A stretch of DNA of 64,000 bases from the NCBI RefSeq assembly GCF_965118895.1, contig NZ_CBCPJJ010000010.1:124001-188000 (forward strand), read 5' to 3'. Of the stretch, positions 16,644-26,378 are shown in pieces (position 1 is the stretch's first letter; each line of letters begins with the position of its first letter). Source of the DNA: Rahnella inusitata_A. GTDB taxonomy: Bacteria > Pseudomonadota > Gammaproteobacteria > Enterobacterales > Enterobacteriaceae. The notes beneath the pieces are model-generated. The model saw only the letters and a list, made by a program, of their open reading frames with translations. It searched no databases and had not been told where the DNA came from. The position numbers and the translations under genes are program-made.

Positions 16644-18011
16644 ATGAGTACAGAAATCCTTTCAGTCAAGGAAAAGATTGGTTACGGATTAGGCGACGCC
16701 GCCAGTCATATCATTTTTGATAATGTCATGTTGTACATGATGTTTTTCTACACCGATATTTTCGGCATCCCGGCCGGCTACGTTGGCACTATGTTCCTGC
16801 TGGCGCGCGCGCTGGACGCTATCTCTGACCCGTGCATGGGATTACTCGCTGACCGGACCCGGACCCGCTGGGGTAAATTCCGTCCTTACGTGTTGTTTGG
16901 CGCCATTCCATTCGGCATTGTCTGCGTATTCACCTACACCACGCCCGAACTGAGCATGACCGGCAAAATGATTTACGCCGCCATCACCTATACGCTGCTG
17001 ACCCTGATGTATACCGTGGTTAACATCCCGTACTGCGCCCTCGGCGGGGTGATCACTAACAACCCGGAACAGCGGATCTCCCTGCAATCCTACCGCTTCG
17101 TGCTGGCCACTGCGGGCGGCATGCTGAGTACTGTGCTGATGATGCCGCTGGTCAACTTGATTGGTAAAGGTAATCAGGCGCTTGGCTATCAGGGCGGGAT
17201 CGCCGTGTTGGCGATTGTCGCGGCGGTGATGTCGGCGATTTGCTTTGCCACCACCAAAGAACGTATCGATCCATGCAAACCGACCGGTACGATGCGCGAA
17301 GACTTGCGTGATATCTGGCATAACGACCAGTGGCGCATCGTCGGCCTGCTGACCATTCTCAATATCATGGCTGTCGCCGTTCGCGGCGGCGCAATGATGT
17401 ATTACGTCACCTATATTCTGGGCAATCCGGTGCTGTTCGCCTGGTTCCTTGGTGTTTACTCCGTCGGCAACTTGCTCGGCAGCGCGCTGGCAAAACCGCT
17501 GACCGACTGGAAATGCAAAGTCAGCGTCTTCTGGTGGACCAATGCCATTCTGGCCGCCCTCAGCCTGTGCATGTTCTTCCTGCCGGTGAATGGCAGCGTG
17601 CTGATGTTCATCTTTATCTTTGTTATCGGGGTCCTGCATCAGCTCGTCACCCCTATTCAATGGGTGATGATGTCCGACACCGTCGATTACGGCGAATGGA
17701 ATGATGGTAAACGCCTGACCGGCATCAGCTTCGCGGGCACCCTGTTCGTGCTGAAACTGGGTCTGGCTCTGGCTGGCGCAATGATCGGCTGGATGCTGGC
17801 CGGTTCCGGCTATCAGTCCGGTGCGGCCACACAAAACGCTGCCACCATGACCAGCATTGTCGCGCTGTTCACGCTGGTTCCGGCGGTCTGCTACCTGCTG
17901 AGCGCCATCATCTGTAAACGCTATTACATTCTGCGCACCCCGCTGCTGCGCCGCATTATTGACGAAGTCGCGCAGGGCATCCGCCGCAATCAACAAGATT
18001 TTATGAAATAA
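16644..18011 (+). CDS. yicJ: YicJ-type GPH-family (MelB-like) glycoside:cation symporter
   Basis: This 455-residue inner-membrane carrier of the glycoside-pentoside-hexuronide family has twelve membrane segments. VKEKIGYGLGDAASHIIFD, the segment 2 motif RALDAISDPCMGLLADRT and VMMSDTVDYGEW (near residue 355) are family signatures, and the sequence is close to E. coli YicJ throughout. I use the ATG at 16644 (MSTEILSVKEK), which matches the E. coli start; the upstream ATG at 16629 is equally open and neither has a strong ribosome site. It is followed after 37 bases by yicI, so uptake and cleavage of alpha-xylosides are probably co-transcribed. Confidence 0.92.
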   Translation: MSTEILSVKEKIGYGLGDAASHIIFDNVMLYMMFFYTDIFGIPAGYVGTMFLLARALDAISDPCMGLLADRTRTRWGKFRPYVLFGAIPFGIVCVFTYTTPELSMTGKMIYAAITYTLLTLMYTVVNIPYCALGGVITNNPEQRISLQSYRFVLATAGGMLSTVLMMPLVNLIGKGNQALGYQGGIAVLAIVAAVMSAICFATTKERIDPCKPTGTMREDLRDIWHNDQWRIVGLLTILNIMAVAVRGGAMMYYVTYILGNPVLFAWFLGVYSVGNLLGSALAKPLTDWKCKVSVFWWTNAILAALSLCMFFLPVNGSVLMFIFIFVIGVLHQLVTPIQWVMMSDTVDYGEWNDGKRLTGISFAGTLFVLKLGLALAGAMIGWMLAGSGYQSGAATQNAATMTSIVALFTLVPAVCYLLSAIICKRYYILRTPLLRRIIDEVAQGIRRNQQDFMK

Positions 18012-18048
18012 ATTTCATCAGGATGACGTTTAAAAGGAGGGTTACACC

Positions 18049-20373
18049 TTGAAAATTAGTGATGGTAACTGGTTGATCCAGGAAGGTCTGACACTCACTC
18101 ACCCGTTACAGGTGTTTGAAGTGCAGAGATCTGGGAACGAGATGGTGATTTATGCCGCGCCGAAAGATGCCTCGGAACGCGCCAGTCAGCTGGATTCCCC
18201 GCTGTTTACACTGCGTTTCTTCTCGCCGCAGACCGGCGTAATCGGCGTGCGCATTACGCACTTTGACGGTGAAATGGACAAAGGTCCGCACTATCCGTTG
18301 ATCCAGTCTGATACGCATGAACTGCACTTTGAAGACAACGATGACTTTGCAACATTACACAGCGGCGATTTGTCGGTGCGCGTCACCAAAGGCAACAACT
18401 GGACGCTGGATTTCCTGCGCAATGGCCGCCGTATTACTGGCAGCGTAGCGAAATCTAACGGTTACGTGCAGGACGGCAACAGCCAGAAAACCTACATGAT
18501 GGAGCGGCTGGATCTGGGCGTCGGCGAAACCGTATATGGCCTCGGCGAACGTTTCACTGCGCTGGTCAAAAATGGCCAGACCGTCGAAACCTGGAACCGC
18601 GATGGCGGCACCAGCACCGAACAATCTTACAAAAATATTCCGTTCTACCTGACTAACCGTGGCTACGGCGTGCTGGTGAATCATCCGGAATGTGTGTCTT
18701 TTGAGGTCGGCTCTGAAAAAGTCTCTAAAGTTCAGTTCAGCGTCGAAGGCGAATACCTCGAGTATTTCGTCATTGATGGCCCGACGCCGAAAAAAGTCCT
18801 CGACCGTTATACCCGCCTGACCGGCCGTCCTGCGCTACCGCCCGCCTGGTCATTCGGTCTGTGGCTCACCACCTCGTTCACCACTAACTACGACGAAGCG
18901 ACGGTTAACAGCTTCATTGACGGCATGGCCGAGCGTCAGTTGCCGCTGCACGTTTTCCACTTCGACTGCTTCTGGATGAAAGCCTTCCAGTGGTGTGATT
19001 TCGAATGGGATCCGGCCACCTTCCCGGATCCAAAAGGCATGTTGCAACGTCTGAAAGCGCGTGGCCTGAAAATCTGCGTATGGATTAACCCTTACATTGG
19101 CCAGAAATCACCGCTGTTCCACGAAGGCAAAGAGAAAGGCTATCTGCTGAAACGTCCTGATGGCCGCGTCTGGCAGTGGGACAAATGGCAGGCAGGTATG
19201 GGCATTGTCGATTTCACCAACCCTGAGGCCAGCGCGTGGTATGCCGGGCATCTGAAACGTCTGGTAGATATGGGGGTCGATTGCTTTAAAACCGACTTCG
19301 GCGAGCGTATTCCGACTGACGTAGTCTGGCACGACGGCTGTGATCCGCAGAAAATGCACAACCATTATGCGTTTGTGTATAACAAACTGGTGTATGAAAC
19401 GTTGCAGGATAAACTCGGCGCATCCGAAGCCGTTCTGTTTGCACGTTCCGCCTCAGTAGGCGCTCAGCAATTCCCGGTACACTGGGGCGGCGACTGCTAC
19501 GCCACCTACGAATCCATGGCGGAAAGCCTGCGCGGTGGTTTGTCTATCGGCCTGTCTGGCTTTGGCTTCTGGAGCCACGACATCGGAGGTTTCGAAAACA
19601 CCGCACCAGCGCACATTTACAAACGCTGGTGCGCTTTCGGGCTGCTCTCAAGCCACAGCCGCCTGCACGGCAGCAAATCCTATCGTGTGCCATGGGTCTA
19701 CGACGACGAAGCCTGCGACGTGGTACGTCAGTTCACACAGCTTAAATGCCGCCTGATGCCGTACCTTTATCCTGCATCCGCGCAGGCCGCCAGCCAGGGC
19801 ACACCGGTAATGCGCGCCATGATGCTGGAGTTCCCTGAAGATCCGGCATGTGATTATCTGGACCGCCAGTACATGCTCGGTGACGATGTACTGGTTGCGC
19901 CGGTATTCAGTGAAGAAGGAGATGTTGATTTCTATCTGCCGCAGGGCCGCTGGACGCATCTGCTGAACAATGATGTCGCAGAAGGTTCGCGCTGGCACCG
20001 TCAGCAGCATGGCTTCGACAGCCTGCCACTGTATGTTCGCCCGAATACGCTGCTGGCGCTGGGCAGTAACGATCAGAAGCCGGATTACGACTACAGTGAG
20101 CGTCCGCAATTCCATCTGTTCGAGCTGGAAGACGGTGCGATTGCCGAAAGTCAGATTACCGATCTGCAAGGCAATGTGGTCTTTACCCTGAACGTTCATC
20201 GCAGCGGTAACATGCTGACGCTGACCAGCGAAGGTAAAGCAACTGACTGGACGCTGTGCCTGCGTAACATTCACAATGTGGCGCATTGCGATATGGCTAC
20301 TGCATCGGCAAGTGAGCAAGGGATGGTGATCACACCGGAATATGGTCATAAACCGTTCATCATCACGTTATAA
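18049..20373 (+). CDS. yicI: Alpha-xylosidase YicI (GH31)
   Basis: This 774-residue cytoplasmic glycosidase releases alpha-D-xylose from isoprimeverose and other alpha-xylosides by a retaining mechanism. An N-terminal beta-sandwich (1-240) is followed by the (beta/alpha)8 barrel (about 260-590), with the nucleophile Asp in FKTDFGERIP (about 416) and the acid/base Asp in HWGGDCYA (about 483), then C-terminal beta domains. Length and sequence match E. coli YicI (772 residues). The start is TTG at 18049, preceded by AAAGGAGG, a very strong ribosome site that compensates for the weak start codon. With xylAB nearby, released xylose is consumed directly. Confidence 0.96.
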   Translation: MKISDGNWLIQEGLTLTHPLQVFEVQRSGNEMVIYAAPKDASERASQLDSPLFTLRFFSPQTGVIGVRITHFDGEMDKGPHYPLIQSDTHELHFEDNDDFATLHSGDLSVRVTKGNNWTLDFLRNGRRITGSVAKSNGYVQDGNSQKTYMMERLDLGVGETVYGLGERFTALVKNGQTVETWNRDGGTSTEQSYKNIPFYLTNRGYGVLVNHPECVSFEVGSEKVSKVQFSVEGEYLEYFVIDGPTPKKVLDRYTRLTGRPALPPAWSFGLWLTTSFTTNYDEATVNSFIDGMAERQLPLHVFHFDCFWMKAFQWCDFEWDPATFPDPKGMLQRLKARGLKICVWINPYIGQKSPLFHEGKEKGYLLKRPDGRVWQWDKWQAGMGIVDFTNPEASAWYAGHLKRLVDMGVDCFKTDFGERIPTDVVWHDGCDPQKMHNHYAFVYNKLVYETLQDKLGASEAVLFARSASVGAQQFPVHWGGDCYATYESMAESLRGGLSIGLSGFGFWSHDIGGFENTAPAHIYKRWCAFGLLSSHSRLHGSKSYRVPWVYDDEACDVVRQFTQLKCRLMPYLYPASAQAASQGTPVMRAMMLEFPEDPACDYLDRQYMLGDDVLVAPVFSEEGDVDFYLPQGRWTHLLNNDVAEGSRWHRQQHGFDSLPLYVRPNTLLALGSNDQKPDYDYSERPQFHLFELEDGAIAESQITDLQGNVVFTLNVHRSGNMLTLTSEGKATDWTLCLRNIHNVAHCDMATASASEQGMVITPEYGHKPFIITL

Positions 20374-20403
20374 AATGTAGTTTTTTATCAATAGTCGTAC
20401 CCC

Positions 20404-20438
20404 GCCCCGGTGTTTATTAAGCATCGGGGCTTTTTTTT
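20404..20438 (+). terminator. Terminator of yicJI
   Basis: A nine-pair stem (GCCCCGGTG with CATCGGGGC, one G-T) is followed by eight T. Confidence 0.9.
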
Positions 20439-20732
20439 GCCTGCGCTTCAGTACGGCTTTCCCGCCTGTTATCACCATAAAATAACTCACAATCATTAAT
20501 TGAGATGAATTTGAGTATCTCTCAGGATGTTTATCAAATAATAATTATTGCCCATGAGAAATATTAAATGACCTCACCCAACCTGAAATCCATTTTGACG
20601 CCCTGCCCTCTACCACAGGACGATGAAATGTTTCATTGTTGGGACAGAAAATTAATATTGAGTGGTGATTGGCGTTTACTTCACACATACATTCGCGACG
20701 TTTCCTATAAGATTATCGGAAGGATATTCAGC

Positions 20733-22157
20733 ATGAAATATACCTTGTGTTCGTTAGCCCTGTTAACTGGCTCCCTCGCGCTGTCGCCTCATGCAGCACT
20801 GGCTGCCGATGCGCAAATTAACGTTGACTGTAGTTTCAGCCACATGAAACCAGACGATGCCATTTTAATGCCGGGAATGCCTGGCATGGCAATGTCCCAT
20901 GATTTTGTCGGCAACCGTTCAACAGATGCGTACTCCACAGCGGAAAGTCTGCTGCTCAATTCAGGAACGACCTGTAATAACGCAGCAGACAGTACAGGCT
21001 ATTGGGTACCCACCATGAAATTGCCCGATGGCACCATCGTGCACCCGTCATACATCAAGAACTACTATCAGGCCAACAACGTCTTGCAGTATCCGATCAC
21101 CGCGTATCCGCACGGTTTGCAACTCCTGGCGGGAGATCACAAAGGTACCAAGCCTAACCCACATGTCAGTTTCCTGTGTGCTAACGGCAATGGATATACC
21201 AATACTGCCGATCAAATTTGCGGCCTGCGCTCTGCGGGTGACGCCGTGCAATTAAATATCGGCGTGATGTTCCCTGACTGCTGGGATGGCGTAAATCTGA
21301 AGGCCAAAGGCACCAATAACGCGGTCTATAGCGATAGCAACGGTCAGTGTCCGGCAGATCATCCGGTCAAACTGGCAAAACTGAATATGAACATCGCCTA
21401 CGTGCTGCCACAAATCACGTCTCTGGATGTCAGTAAAATTAAGCTTTCGCTTGATCCTAAAATGATCGACGGCAATCTGACCACGCTGTGGGGAAGTATT
21501 TATACCGCACACGGTGATTTCATGAATGCATGGACTGACGATGCCACGAAATTCATGGCTGACCGCTGCATGAATTACTCAATGGACTGTGGCACAAATA
21601 TCCCATACAGCTATTCAGATGCCGAAGCCGACACCTATGTCAGCAACCAGACTGACAGTGATAAAAACTTTGGTGGCGTGCCGACATTACTGGTTCAGGA
21701 TAACTGGAATTCTCCGGGGCGTGATCAAAATAAACAAATGCTGGCCTTAATGAAATTTAAGATCCCAGCATTGCCAACAAATATTGACGATTATCCTGGC
21801 GTAAGCTTTAAATATAAAATTCGTGTCTACGATGGTAATACTACAGACAACGCGGCGGTTTCTATTTTCTTCTATCCAACCGATCCAAATTCATGGGATG
21901 AAAATACCGTCACCTGGAATAATAAACCGGCATTTAACTACACCGCTGATGGCAGTATATATATGGATAATGTCCAGCAGTTCCGTTATGTCGATGTAGA
22001 TAAAGCCGTTCGTGCCGCGTTAGCCGCAGGGAAGACCGAAGTCGCCTATTATATCGGCGGGGAACGAAACGGTCGCACCATTACCGTGAATTCGAAAGAA
22101 AGCGGGAAAACACCAACGCTGATGCTGATTGGTTATCAGCAAGTCGTAGAACCTTAA
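20733..22157 (+). CDS. Secreted DUF1996 protein with C-terminal DNRLRE/CBM-like domain
   Basis: This 474-residue exported protein starts with a signal peptide (MKYTLCSLALLTGSLALSPHAALA). Residues about 30-290 match the DUF1996 pattern: DCSFSHMKPDDAILMPGMPG, HDFVGN, TTC, GYWVPTMKLPDG, YPHGLQLLAGD and FPDCWDG. From about residue 320 a beta-rich domain of the DNRLRE/CBM96-like kind follows (ADTYVSNQTDSDKNFGG, ENTVTWNNKPAF). DUF1996 proteins are common in fungi and actinobacteria and are often linked to polysaccharide binding or cleavage; no reaction is established that I know of. AAGGA lies nine bases before this ATG; the longer ORF from 20568 adds an N-terminus without protein character. It sits between yicI and xylR, suggesting a role with xylose-containing glycans. 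Confidence 0.8.
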   Translation: MKYTLCSLALLTGSLALSPHAALAADAQINVDCSFSHMKPDDAILMPGMPGMAMSHDFVGNRSTDAYSTAESLLLNSGTTCNNAADSTGYWVPTMKLPDGTIVHPSYIKNYYQANNVLQYPITAYPHGLQLLAGDHKGTKPNPHVSFLCANGNGYTNTADQICGLRSAGDAVQLNIGVMFPDCWDGVNLKAKGTNNAVYSDSNGQCPADHPVKLAKLNMNIAYVLPQITSLDVSKIKLSLDPKMIDGNLTTLWGSIYTAHGDFMNAWTDDATKFMADRCMNYSMDCGTNIPYSYSDAEADTYVSNQTDSDKNFGGVPTLLVQDNWNSPGRDQNKQMLALMKFKIPALPTNIDDYPGVSFKYKIRVYDGNTTDNAAVSIFFYPTDPNSWDENTVTWNNKPAFNYTADGSIYMDNVQQFRYVDVDKAVRAALAAGKTEVAYYIGGERNGRTITVNSKESGKTPTLMLIGYQQVVEP

Positions 22158-22162
22158 CCGGT

Positions 22163-22196
22163 TGCCCTGCTCAACGTTGAGCAGGGCATTTTCTTC
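22163..22196. terminator. Terminator between the DUF1996 gene and xylR
   Basis: A perfect 26-base palindrome (arm TGCCCTGCTCAAC, 22163-22188) is followed by TTTTCTTC. It is convergent with xylR and may serve both genes. Confidence 0.85.
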
Positions 22197-22209
22197 GTTA
22201 CAGTAGCCC

Positions 22210-23397
22210 TTAACTGTCCTGATACACTCCTTCGCCATGAAGGCTGCGATATTCCTTCGGCGTCATTTCGTAACCTTTTCTGAATACCGAATAAAAATAT
22301 TGCAGTGAAGGATAGCCGCACATCTGCGAGATTTCGTTGATCGAAATTGACGTCGCCGCCAGCAGATTACGTGCACGATCGAGTTTTTCTTCGTGGATCA
22401 CACCGTGAATGGTTTGCCCGGTTTCATCCTTAAAACGCTTCTCGAGATTAGAGCGCGACATGCCAATGGCATCCAGCACCTGTTCCACCTTGATACCTTT
22501 ACAAGCGTGGTAGCGGATATAATGCATCGCCTGAATGACCGCCGGATCCCGCAATGAGCGGAAATCGGTAGAACGGCGCTCCACCACTTTCACCGGCGGC
22601 ACTAAAATACGCTGCAATGGCAAATCGCGCTGATCGAGCAACTGATGCAGTAGTTTCGCTGCCCGGCAGCCCATCTGACGCGTCCCCTGCACCACAGAAG
22701 ATAACGCCACGCGTGAGAGGTAACGCGTCAGTTCTTCGTTATCAATGCCGATCACGCTGAGCTTTTCCGGCACCGGAATATTGAGATGCTCGCAGACCTG
22801 CAATAAGTGACGGGCGCGGGCGTCGGTCACCGCAATAATCCCGGTTTGCTGCGGCAGAGTTTGCACCCAGTCGGCCAGCCGGTTTTGCGCGTGCTGCCAG
22901 TTTTCCGGCGCCGTTTCCATCCCCTGATACACCACGCCCTGATACTGCTCAGAAGCCACCAGCGTTCTGAACGCGTGTTCACGCTCCTGCGCCCAGCGCT
23001 TGCCGCCGGTATCGGGTAAACCATAAAAGGCGAAACGATTAATGCCCTTTTCTTTCAAGTGCATAAACGCCGCTTCTACCAGCGCAACGTTATCAGTGGC
23101 GATGTAATGCACGGGCGGATAGTCTTCTTCACGATGATATGACCCGCCCACGCCGACAATCGGCACCTTGAGGTCTTCGAGCAGCCTTTCAATTTCGCGA
23201 TCGTCAAAATCGGCAATAACGCCGTCGCCCAGCCAGTCTTTGATGTTATCAATGCGACAACGAAAATCCTCTTCAATGAAGATATCCCAGTCGCTTTGTG
23301 AGGCCTGCAAATATTCGCCCACACCTTCCACCACCTGCCGGTCGTAGACTTTATTGGCGTTAAAGAGCAGCGTAATCCTGTAGCGTTTTTCAAACAT
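22210..23397 (-). CDS. xylR: Xylose operon activator XylR
   Basis: This 395-residue protein closely matches E. coli XylR. Residues 1-280 form a periplasmic-binding-like xylose sensor (RITLLFNANKVYDRQVVEGVGEYLQ, FIEEDFRCRID, GVIADFDD). Two AraC-type HTHs at the C-terminus (GIKVEQVLDAIGMSRSNLEKRFK and SINEISQMCGYPSLQYFYSVFRKGYEMTPKEYR) bind the xylA and xylF promoters. It activates xylAB and xylFGH in the presence of xylose. It lies downstream of xylFGH in the same direction, with a hairpin between, as in E. coli where it can be read from its own promoter or by read-through. Confidence 0.96.
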   Translation of the reverse strand: MFEKRYRITLLFNANKVYDRQVVEGVGEYLQASQSDWDIFIEEDFRCRIDNIKDWLGDGVIADFDDREIERLLEDLKVPIVGVGGSYHREEDYPPVHYIATDNVALVEAAFMHLKEKGINRFAFYGLPDTGGKRWAQEREHAFRTLVASEQYQGVVYQGMETAPENWQHAQNRLADWVQTLPQQTGIIAVTDARARHLLQVCEHLNIPVPEKLSVIGIDNEELTRYLSRVALSSVVQGTRQMGCRAAKLLHQLLDQRDLPLQRILVPPVKVVERRSTDFRSLRDPAVIQAMHYIRYHACKGIKVEQVLDAIGMSRSNLEKRFKDETGQTIHGVIHEEKLDRARNLLAATSISINEISQMCGYPSLQYFYSVFRKGYEMTPKEYRSLHGEGVYQDS

Positions 23398-23423
23398 ACC
23401 TGTTTCTCACCGATGATCACATT

Positions 23424-23462
23424 GACAAAAGCCTTGCCCCACCGCACGGGGGGAACAAGGCT
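23424..23462 (-). terminator. Terminator/attenuator between xylH and xylR
   Basis: On the minus strand AGCCTTG plus a C-run pairs with a G-run plus CAAGGCT and is followed by TTTTGT. It would reduce read-through from xylFGH into xylR. Confidence 0.6.
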
Positions 23463-23579
23463 AAGTGTGATGCTCAATAACATGACAGCGGAGATTCTTA
23501 AGGTCTGGCGTTGTGATTATGTGAGGTGCCACAAGTTTTCCAGATCCCACGCTTGAAAATTCCGCTGTTCCTGCTGCTT

Positions 23580-24779
23580 TTATGCCCGGCGCTTGGTGGC
23601 AGAATCCATCCACACCGCCAGTAGCAGAATTGCGCCTTTCACGATGTACTGCCAAAAAGTCGGTACATCCAGCATACTCATGCCGTTGTCGAGCGAGGCC
23701 ATGATAAATGCCCCCATCACCGCACCAGCCACACTGCCGACACCGCCTGCCAGACTGGTGCCACCAATGACACATGCGGCAATCGCATCCAGCTCGGCAA
23801 TGTTACCGGCTGAAGGAGAACCGGCCCCCAGACGTGAACTGAGAATAAGACCGGCAATCGCCACCATCAGTCCGTTAATGGCAAACACCGCCAGCTTACT
23901 GCGTTCGACGTTTACACCCGACAGGCGCGCCGCTTCAATGTTGCCGCCAATCGCGTAAATACGACGACCAAACGACGTGCGGGACGCCATAAACATCCCG
24001 CCCAACATCAGCGCAACCAGAATCAACACCGGCGTCGGGACGCCCCGGTAATCGTTGAGCAGATAAATCGCGCCCAGCGCCACAATAGCGGTCAGCGCCT
24101 GACGGGTTACGTCCGTTTTCGCGGCGGCAACTGGCAGCCCGAGCGCGCTGCGCTGTTTGCGTCTGCGCCATTGCCAGCCGATAAATGCCGCCAGCGCCAC
24201 CGCACCAATACCAAATCCGAAAGAATCAGGCAGATAGCTCTGGCCAATTAACGACATCGCAGGAGATGTCGGTGACACCGTAGTGCCGCTGGTGATGCCG
24301 ATGAGGATCCCGCGAAAAGCCAGCATCCCTGCCAGCGTCACGATAAATGACGGTACTTTGCGATACGCTACCCACCAGCCGTTCCACGCGCCGAGCAATA
24401 ATCCCAGTATCAGCGTTACCGCGATAGTCAGCGGCAGCGGCCAGCCAAGCCAGACATCAAAAATTGCCGCTACGCCGCCCAGTAACCCCATCATGGAGCC
24501 CACGGACAAATCGATTTCCGCTGAAATGATCACGAACACCATGCCGACGGCCAGAATGCCGGTGATCGCCGTCTGGCGCAGCAGGTTAGAAATATTACGT
24601 GCGCTGATGTACGCACCCTCGGTCGTCAGGCTGAAGAAAACGATAATTACCGCAATCGCCGCCAGCATAACGAAGACCTGAAGGTTAATGTTTTTTAGCT
24701 TTTGCAGAGAAAATGCGGCAACCGGTTTGCCTGCATTGGCGGAGTTAGGGGTGGTTTCTGGTTGGGTAAATTTAGACAT
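23580..24779 (-). CDS. xylH: Xylose ABC transporter permease XylH
   Basis: This 399-residue inner-membrane permease of the sugar BPD_transp_2 family has about ten membrane segments. It carries the AISAEIDLSVGS-like motif (IISAEIDLSVGSMMGL, about residue 95) and the EAA-like cytoplasmic loop AIGGNIEAARLSGVNV (about 295), which contacts the ATPase. I start at the ATG at 24779, with AAGGAG eight bases upstream; a GTG at 24788 is also in frame. It overlaps the end of xylG by 8 bases. Because xylG is interrupted by an amber codon, expression and assembly of this permease may be affected. Confidence 0.94.
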   Translation of the reverse strand: MSKFTQPETTPNSANAGKPVAAFSLQKLKNINLQVFVMLAAIAVIIVFFSLTTEGAYISARNISNLLRQTAITGILAVGMVFVIISAEIDLSVGSMMGLLGGVAAIFDVWLGWPLPLTIAVTLILGLLLGAWNGWWVAYRKVPSFIVTLAGMLAFRGILIGITSGTTVSPTSPAMSLIGQSYLPDSFGFGIGAVALAAFIGWQWRRRKQRSALGLPVAAAKTDVTRQALTAIVALGAIYLLNDYRGVPTPVLILVALMLGGMFMASRTSFGRRIYAIGGNIEAARLSGVNVERSKLAVFAINGLMVAIAGLILSSRLGAGSPSAGNIAELDAIAACVIGGTSLAGGVGSVAGAVMGAFIMASLDNGMSMLDVPTFWQYIVKGAILLLAVWMDSATKRRA

Positions 24780-26313
24780 ATGATTCACTCCTTAATGCGG
24801 CTTCCATGACCTGTTCCTGGCTCAAATTGTTGTTCTCAAGACAAGCTTTAACCTGCCCGAGATGCATTACTACCACACGGTCGCTGAGCCCCAACACCTC
24901 GGGTAGCTCAGAGGAAATGACGATGATAGCCATTCCCTGAGCAGCCAACTGGCCAATCAGTTTGTAGATTTCATGCTTCGCCCCGACGTCAATTCCGCGC
25001 GTGGGCTCATCGAGGATCAGGATTTTTGGCTTAAGCAACAGACAACGCGCCAGAATAGCCTTCTGCTGATTACCGCCGCTCAGACGACCAATCGCCAGTT
25101 CAGAGGAAGATGTTTTAATTTTCAGCTGTTTCACTGATTCGCTGATGGTGAATTGCTCCTGCGCCTCACGCAGAATCCCGCCGTGGCTAAACTGACTGAG
25201 TGCGGCCAGCGTAATGTTGCTGCCTACCGCCATGACCGGCACGATGCCGTCACGCTTGCGATCTTCAGGCACCATCGCCAGCCCACGACGCATCGCATCA
25301 CGACAGTCGGTTATCTGCACTTTGTGGCCTTCCAGCCAGACGTCCCCTGACCAGCGTCCGGGATAGACACCGAACAGGCATTCCATCATTTCCGTTCGTC
25401 CCGCCCCTACCAGCCCAGCCACGCCCAGCACCTCACCCTGCCGCAGTGTAAAACCGGCGTTATCTACCCGTTTGATGTGTCGGTTCACCGGATGCCAAGC
25501 GGTCAGGTTCTCGACGCGTAAAATCTAAGCGCCAATCTGCCGGTCGCGGGGCGGAAACAGTTCCGTTAATTCGCGCCCGACCATCATCGAAATGATCTCC
25601 TTCTCTGACGTGCCAGCCGCGTTGCAGGTGGCAATGTGCCTTCCATCGCGGATGACGCAAAGTTTGTCAGAAATGGCTTTTACTTCAGTCAGTTTGTGGG
25701 AGATATAAATACAGGCAATGTCGTGATGACGCAGATCGCGGATAATATCCAGCAGAACGGCGGTTTCGCTTTCGGTCAGTGAGGCGGTGGGTTCATCGAG
25801 TACAAGAAGTCGCACCTGCTTATTGAGCGCTTTGGCAATCTCCACCAACTGACGCTGCCCCAGGCCTAAATCGCCGACCAGCGTATGCGGGTCAATATCC
25901 AGTTTTACCTGCGCCAGCATGCGCTGGCAGCGCAGATACATTTTGTCGGTATCGAGCAGGCCGTAACTGCCCCATTCGTTGCCGAGAAACATGTTTTCCA
26001 GCACGCTCAGTTGTTTCACCAGCGCCAGTTCCTGATGAATTATAGCGATGCCTTTTTGTTCGGTATCACGGATCCCTTTAGCACTCAGTCTTTCACCGGA
26101 AAAATAAATCTCGCCTTCGAAGTTGCCCTGCGGATAAATACCGCACAACACTTTCATAAGCGTCGATTTACCTGACCCATTTTCACCACACAGCGATAAA
26201 ACTTCTCCGGCATTGAGCGTAATACTAATATTGTCGACCGCTTTCACCGCGCCGAATTTTTTAGTGATATTACGCATTTCCAGCAGCGCTGATTTTTCAA
26301 ATTGCTCTGGCAT
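24772..26313 (-). pseudogene. xylG: Xylose ABC transporter ATPase XylG, interrupted by an amber codon
   Basis: This region encodes a complete two-domain sugar ABC ATPase of about 513 codons, close to E. coli XylG, except for a TAG at 25527-25525. Domain 1 (26313-25528) has Walker A GENGSGKST, signature LGLGQRQ and Walker B LLVLDEPTAS. Domain 2 (ILRVENLTAWHPVNRHIKR onward) has GLVGAGRTE, LSGGNQQKA and LILDEPTRGID. The frame is unchanged across the stop, and E. coli has Glu there (GAG), so one G-to-T change explains it. Domain 2 could restart at GTG 25488, but there is no good ribosome site. Without suppression, ATP-driven xylose uptake should fail. The start ATG at 26313 has AGGG eight bases upstream. 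Confidence 0.92.
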
Positions 26314-26329
26314 ATTCTGCACCCTGATA

Positions 26330-26360
26330 AAAACAACACTCTACTGGAGAGTGTTGTTTT
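26330..26360 (-). terminator. Stem-loop between xylF and xylG
   Basis: Perfect 13-base arms (AAAACAACACTCT and its complement) enclose five bases in the 65-base gap between xylF and xylG. Such stems after a binding-protein gene usually stabilise its mRNA or partially terminate, giving excess XylF over XylGH. Confidence 0.75.
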
Positions 26361-26378
26361 CATAGAAATATTGAAAAA

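Noticed and set aside
20568..20732. Longer N-terminus for the DUF1996 protein
   Set aside because: It would put the signal peptide 55 residues inside the protein; the ATG at 20733 has its own AAGGA.
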